Shown here: in pieces, positions 61,071 through 64,000 of the stretch
Layout: every line of letters begins with the position of its first letter
Numbering within the stretch: the first letter of the stretch is position 1
From: Pseudoalteromonas sp. A25
GTDB taxonomy: Bacteria > Pseudomonadota > Gammaproteobacteria > Enterobacterales > Alteromonadaceae
Assembly (NCBI RefSeq): GCF_009176705.1
Contig: NZ_AP021846.1
Span: 2,822,001 to 2,886,000 of the forward strand
Length of the DNA: 64,000 nt
Direction of reading: 5' to 3'
The notes under the pieces: model-generated
Database searches by the model: none
What the model saw: only the letters and a program-made list of their open reading frames with translations
Told to the model about the DNA's origin: nothing
Program-made: the position numbers and the translations under genes

Positions 61071-61838
61071 CTATTCCTCTTTCTCTTGCGAACGTTTTGA
61101 CTCTGCAAGGTAGTTTTTCAAAATACCTTCGATGACTTTCGGGTTCTGTCCATCTTGAATGCCAAGAATTGCATCGAGGATAAGCCTTTGATTTAACTCC
61201 TCTTCATCCCGTCTTAATTCAAGTTTAGCCTGAATAGGAATAGCCACAACGTTTGCTAAAAAGGCACCATAGAGCGTCGTTAACAAAGCCACCGCCATGG
61301 CTGGACCGATAGCCTTTGGGTCATCCATGTTTGATAGCATTGCAACCAAACCAATTAGAGTACCAATCATACCCATCGCAGGTGCGATGTCGCCGAGTTT
61401 TTTAAACAAAGACGCCCCTTCATCGTGGCGGTTTGTTGTTAAAGAAATGTCTTTTTGCAAAGTAGCACGCACAACATCAGCATCGTGACCGTCAACCAGC
61501 ATATCGACTCCTTTACGCATAAAGGAGTTAGGTATTTCCGCCTCTTCTAGTGCCAAAAATCCACCTTTACGCGCCGAATCAGCCAATTCAACCGCTTTTT
61601 CTATTAATTCCTCTGGCGTTTCGATTTTAAACATAAACGCTTTGCCCACCACTTTACCAATGGCGAAAAACTTTGGCATGCTAAAGTTAGCCAAAACGAT
61701 AAAGAGTGAACCACCGAAAACGATTACACCAGAAGCAGCATCGGCAAACATAATTATTTCACCGTCACTACTCATGAACATGGACATCACAATCAGGCCT
61801 ATTGCGCCTAGGATCCCAATAACGGTTGCTAAATCCAC
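61071..61838 (-). CDS. pomA: Sodium-type flagellar stator protein PomA
   Basis: 255 residues with four membrane helices. MDLATVIGILGAIGLIVMSM at the N-terminus, a cytoplasmic loop with conserved charged residues (VDMLVDGHDADVVRATLQKDI) and PAMGMIGTLIGLVAMLSNMDDP plus AVALLTTLYGAFLANV in the pore helices match PomA of Vibrio. With PomB it converts Na+ flow into flagellar torque. Divergent from xseB. A good sigma-28-type promoter lies about 120 bases upstream. Confidence 0.95.
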   Translation of the reverse strand: MDLATVIGILGAIGLIVMSMFMSSDGEIIMFADAASGVIVFGGSLFIVLANFSMPKFFAIGKVVGKAFMFKIETPEELIEKAVELADSARKGGFLALEEAEIPNSFMRKGVDMLVDGHDADVVRATLQKDISLTTNRHDEGASLFKKLGDIAPAMGMIGTLIGLVAMLSNMDDPKAIGPAMAVALLTTLYGAFLANVVAIPIQAKLELRRDEEELNQRLILDAILGIQDGQNPKVIEGILKNYLAESKRSQEKEE

Positions 61839-62426
61839 ATATCCTCCAGAGAGTTTGATCTATTCTAATTCTTGCCCAAGCGACTCATGCAGATAAGGCA
61901 TACAAAAGGCGTACCATAAATTATTGAACATAAAACAATACTTATGGCCCATTTTTAACTATCGGCAAGCTACTGAATATCTTAAATCAATTATATTAAA
62001 AAGCACTAAATTTGCGAGCAGCATTAGTTCACTTATCACAGCCAGATGCTTTAATAGTATAGTAAAAGCACGCGACAAACTTTGACCTTACCCCTTATTG
62101 CCCCTAAAATTGGCCTTTTAAAATTTAGGGCGAAGCACTTTTTGCATGAATGTGTGTCTATTCATGGAACTATTATCAATAGTTTACCAAGTAAAACCAC
62201 ACACATCTAAAAGTAGCTCCAACTCATATAAAAATTGCGAACAAGTATTTTTAAATAGAGTTTGTTCACATCCCTAAGGGGCTGTTGAGTTTTAGCGTCA
62301 ACACATACACAATGACTATGCTTCGCAGGCTAAGTATTGCTAAAATACTCACCCTGCTGCCACATTCAGTAGATGACAATCCGTCCTAAATAATGGCAAA
62401 AATCAGCTAGAAAAAGAGACAAAATC
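61839..62426. other. Long intergenic region between pomA and xseB
   Basis: 588 bases with no convincing gene. It holds a sigma-28-type promoter for pomA and a 7-bp dyad (CCCTAAA/TTTAGGG at 62102-62108 and 62124-62130). A small AGTATT-AATACT hairpin follows near 62330. Nothing else recognised. Confidence 0.6.
61959..61985 (-). promoter_or_regulatory. Sigma-28 (FliA)-type promoter for pomAB
   Basis: On the minus strand TTAA-N15-GCCGATAG against the consensus TAAA-N15-GCCGATAA: 7/8 in the -10 and 3/4 in the -35. It lies 121 bases upstream of the pomA start, where a late flagellar promoter is expected. Confidence 0.65.
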
Positions 62427-62669
62427 ATGGCAACAAAAAAACCAGACAATCTGAGTTTTGAAGAAGCAATGGCAGAGCTAGAAGGGATCGTTCAGTCGAT
62501 GGAGCAAGGCACATTGACTTTAGAGCAATCTTTAAAGCAGTTTGAAAGAGGCATTGCACTTGCAAACTCATCTAGTAATAAGCTTCAACAAGCCGAGCAA
62601 AAAGTGTCTATTCTGATGGCTAATGACAGCCAAAGTTCTGCGCTCCCATTTCAAGGTGATGTGGAATAA
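62427..62669 (+). CDS. xseB: Exodeoxyribonuclease VII small subunit
   Basis: 80 residues, the E. coli length, almost all helical: LSFEEAMAELEGIVQSMEQGTLTLEQSLKQFERGI is the family signature. It binds XseA (not in this window). AAGAGA box upstream. ispA begins three bases after its stop. Confidence 0.95.
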   Translation: MATKKPDNLSFEEAMAELEGIVQSMEQGTLTLEQSLKQFERGIALANSSSNKLQQAEQKVSILMANDSQSSALPFQGDVE

Positions 62670-62672
62670 ATT

Positions 62673-63560
62673 GTGGAATTAAAAGAAAAATTACATCTAA
62701 CTCAAGTGCGCGTTGCGGATACTATTGCTAATTACTTTTCACGCTCTCTCGATACTGATGAGACCATTAAAGAAGCAACTTACTACAGTATTAATAACGG
62801 TGGTAAGCGATTACGGCCTTTTCTAGTCTATGCAACAGGTCAGATGCTAGGCGCTAAAATAGAGGACCTTGATATCGCCGCAGCCGCTATAGAGTGCGTG
62901 CATAGTTACTCTTTGGTACATGACGACTTACCAGCTATGGATGACGATGAATTGCGTCGAGGCAAGCCCACCTGTCACATTGCGTTTAATGAGGCGCAAG
63001 CCATCTTAGCGGGAGATGCATTACAAACAATCGCCTTTGAGTTACTTAGTGGACATACCTTTAAAGTACCAATGACTCAACAAATGACTATGCTCAATAC
63101 CTTAGCTAAAGCATCTGGAATTGAAGGCATGATTGGCGGTCAGGCGCTTGACCTTGCTGCGACAAATAAAGTAGTAACATTAGATGAGCTTGAACGAATT
63201 CATAAGCTAAAAACCGGCGCTTTGTTAAAAGCCTCTATTGAGCTTGGAGCGCTATGTGCAATCAATGTTAAAAGCTCAACGCATGACGCGCTCAAACGTT
63301 ACGCTGAATATATTGGCCTTGCTTTTCAAGTTCAGGACGATATTTTGGATATTGAAGGCGATACGCAATCACTGGGTAAACCGCAAGGCTCAGACATTGA
63401 AAACAATAAATCGACTTACCCTGCACTACTTGGCTTAGAGGGTGCAAAGAGTAAAGCTCGAACGCTAATCAGCGAAGCAATTGCCGCACTTGCTGAAATA
63501 GACGAAGATACTTCTGTTTTAGCTGATTTAGCCCAATACATTATTGAAAGAGATTATTAA
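62673..63560 (+). CDS. ispA: Farnesyl diphosphate synthase
   Basis: 295 residues with GTG start. First Asp-rich motif DDLPAMDDDELRRGKPT, GGKRLRPFL, and second Asp-rich motif FQVQDDILDIEGD. It makes farnesyl diphosphate for quinone and undecaprenyl synthesis. The xseB-ispA-dxs order is that of E. coli and Vibrio. Confidence 0.96.
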   Translation: MELKEKLHLTQVRVADTIANYFSRSLDTDETIKEATYYSINNGGKRLRPFLVYATGQMLGAKIEDLDIAAAAIECVHSYSLVHDDLPAMDDDELRRGKPTCHIAFNEAQAILAGDALQTIAFELLSGHTFKVPMTQQMTMLNTLAKASGIEGMIGGQALDLAATNKVVTLDELERIHKLKTGALLKASIELGALCAINVKSSTHDALKRYAEYIGLAFQVQDDILDIEGDTQSLGKPQGSDIENNKSTYPALLGLEGAKSKARTLISEAIAALAEIDEDTSVLADLAQYIIERDY

Positions 63561-63680
63561 GCAACGCCTATTGAGCGCTGTTCATGACAAATTAATGGCT
63601 AATTTGTATAAATAAATAAAACTAACAGCAGCCTTTGTATATAATTGTGCGAAGTTTGCGTAGGACACATAATTAATACC

Positions 63681-64000
63681 ATGAAATTGGATAGTAGCAA
63701 GTACCCCTTATTGGCGTTGGCTGACGAACCAGCGCAACTGCGGACAATACCGCAGCACAAACTTACCACACTCAGCAATGAGCTCAGAGAGTATTTATTA
63801 AACTCGGTGTCACAAAGTAGTGGCCATTTTGCATCAGGTTTAGGCACAGTTGAGTTGACCGTTGCACTTCACTACGTTTATAACACCCCCGAAGACAGAC
63901 TGATCTGGGATGTAGGACATCAGGCTTATCCGCACAAGATTTTAACTGGCAGACGTGAGCAAATTCATACTATACGTCAAAAAGACGGATTACATCCTTT
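63681..64000 (+). CDS. dxs: 1-deoxy-D-xylulose-5-phosphate synthase, 5' part
   Basis: The first 106 residues are present; the gene runs off the window. [22 protein letters not shown], then [50 protein letters not shown] match Dxs at the thiamine-diphosphate-binding N-terminal domain. Dxs catalyses the first step of the MEP pathway that ispE and ispA serve. It starts 120 bases after the ispA stop. Confidence 0.95.
   Translation, partial: MKLDSSKYPLLALADEPAQLRTIPQHKLTTLSNELREYLLNSVSQSSGHFASGLGTVELTVALHYVYNTPEDRLIWDVGHQAYPHKILTGRREQIHTIRQKDGLHP

Noticed and set aside
61839..62426. A hidden small RNA or gene in the pomA-xseB gap
   Set aside because: Only short dyads are visible, with no promoter-terminator pair or conserved coding frame that I can support.

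Overview
The window looks like chromosome of a marine gammaproteobacterium of the order Alteromonadales, most likely Pseudoalteromonas or a close relative. The evidence is the moderately AT-rich sequence, a Na+-type flagellar stator (pomAB) divergent from xseB-ispA-dxs, and the gene orders hemA-prfA-prmC-sirB2-sirB1-kdsA, hemA/lolB-ispE-prs, tRNA-ubiF/miaB-phoL-ybeY-corC-lnt and leuS-lptE-holA-nadD-rsfS-rlmH-mrdAB-rlpA-dacA-ybeD-lipBA. These blocks are also known from E. coli and Vibrio. The genus is an inference; no rRNA is present.

Layout. (1) 1-9.9 kb is the least conserved part: a truncated DUF21/CBS membrane protein, cysZ, a secreted glycerophosphodiesterase lipoprotein, and a cluster of di-haem peroxidase, hybrid histidine kinase and periplasmic binding protein that is divergent from a CadC-like regulator. 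(2) 10-12.9 kb is an accessory island: an FGE-like/fibronectin exported protein and a cupin, bracketed by two nearly identical 167-bp MITE-like repeats. (3) 12.9-24.2 kb, minus strand: rlmM, ygdD, a hydrolase and gcvA, then the kdsA-sirB1-sirB2-prmC-prfA-hemA block. The last block is interrupted by a DUF819 transporter and an HD-GYP response regulator. (4) 24.3-29.3 kb, plus strand: lolB, ispE, prs, rplY, pth, ychF. (5) 29.5-31.25 kb: an array of 11 intact tRNA genes (2 Met, 5 Leu, 4 Gln) behind a stringent-type promoter. Interleaved with them are four decayed tRNA-Gln-like elements that share a D-arm insertion. (6) 31.4-38.3 kb: ubiF, then miaB-phoL-ybeY-corC-lnt. (7) 38.3-45.8 kb: a small-leader/HTH/GNAT operon, an SDR, a putative outer-membrane protein, a PLP decarboxylase, an FKBP isomerase, a Lon-family protease and ybeL. 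(8) 45.9-58.6 kb: leuS to lipA, covering translation, LPS assembly, NAD synthesis, cell elongation and lipoate. (9) 58.8-64 kb: tyrP, pomAB, xseB, ispA and the 5' part of dxs.

Most of the window is core metabolism in well-known order. The strongest unexplained signal is the set of tRNA-Gln-derived elements in the tRNA array. Next are the MITE pair around the FGE/cupin island, the leader-peptide/HTH/GNAT operon, and the peroxidase/kinase/binding-protein cluster. No complete new defence or mobile system was recognised. Starts were chosen from ribosome-binding sites and family lengths; several are TTG or GTG and are noted as such. Family lengths quoted for comparison are from memory.
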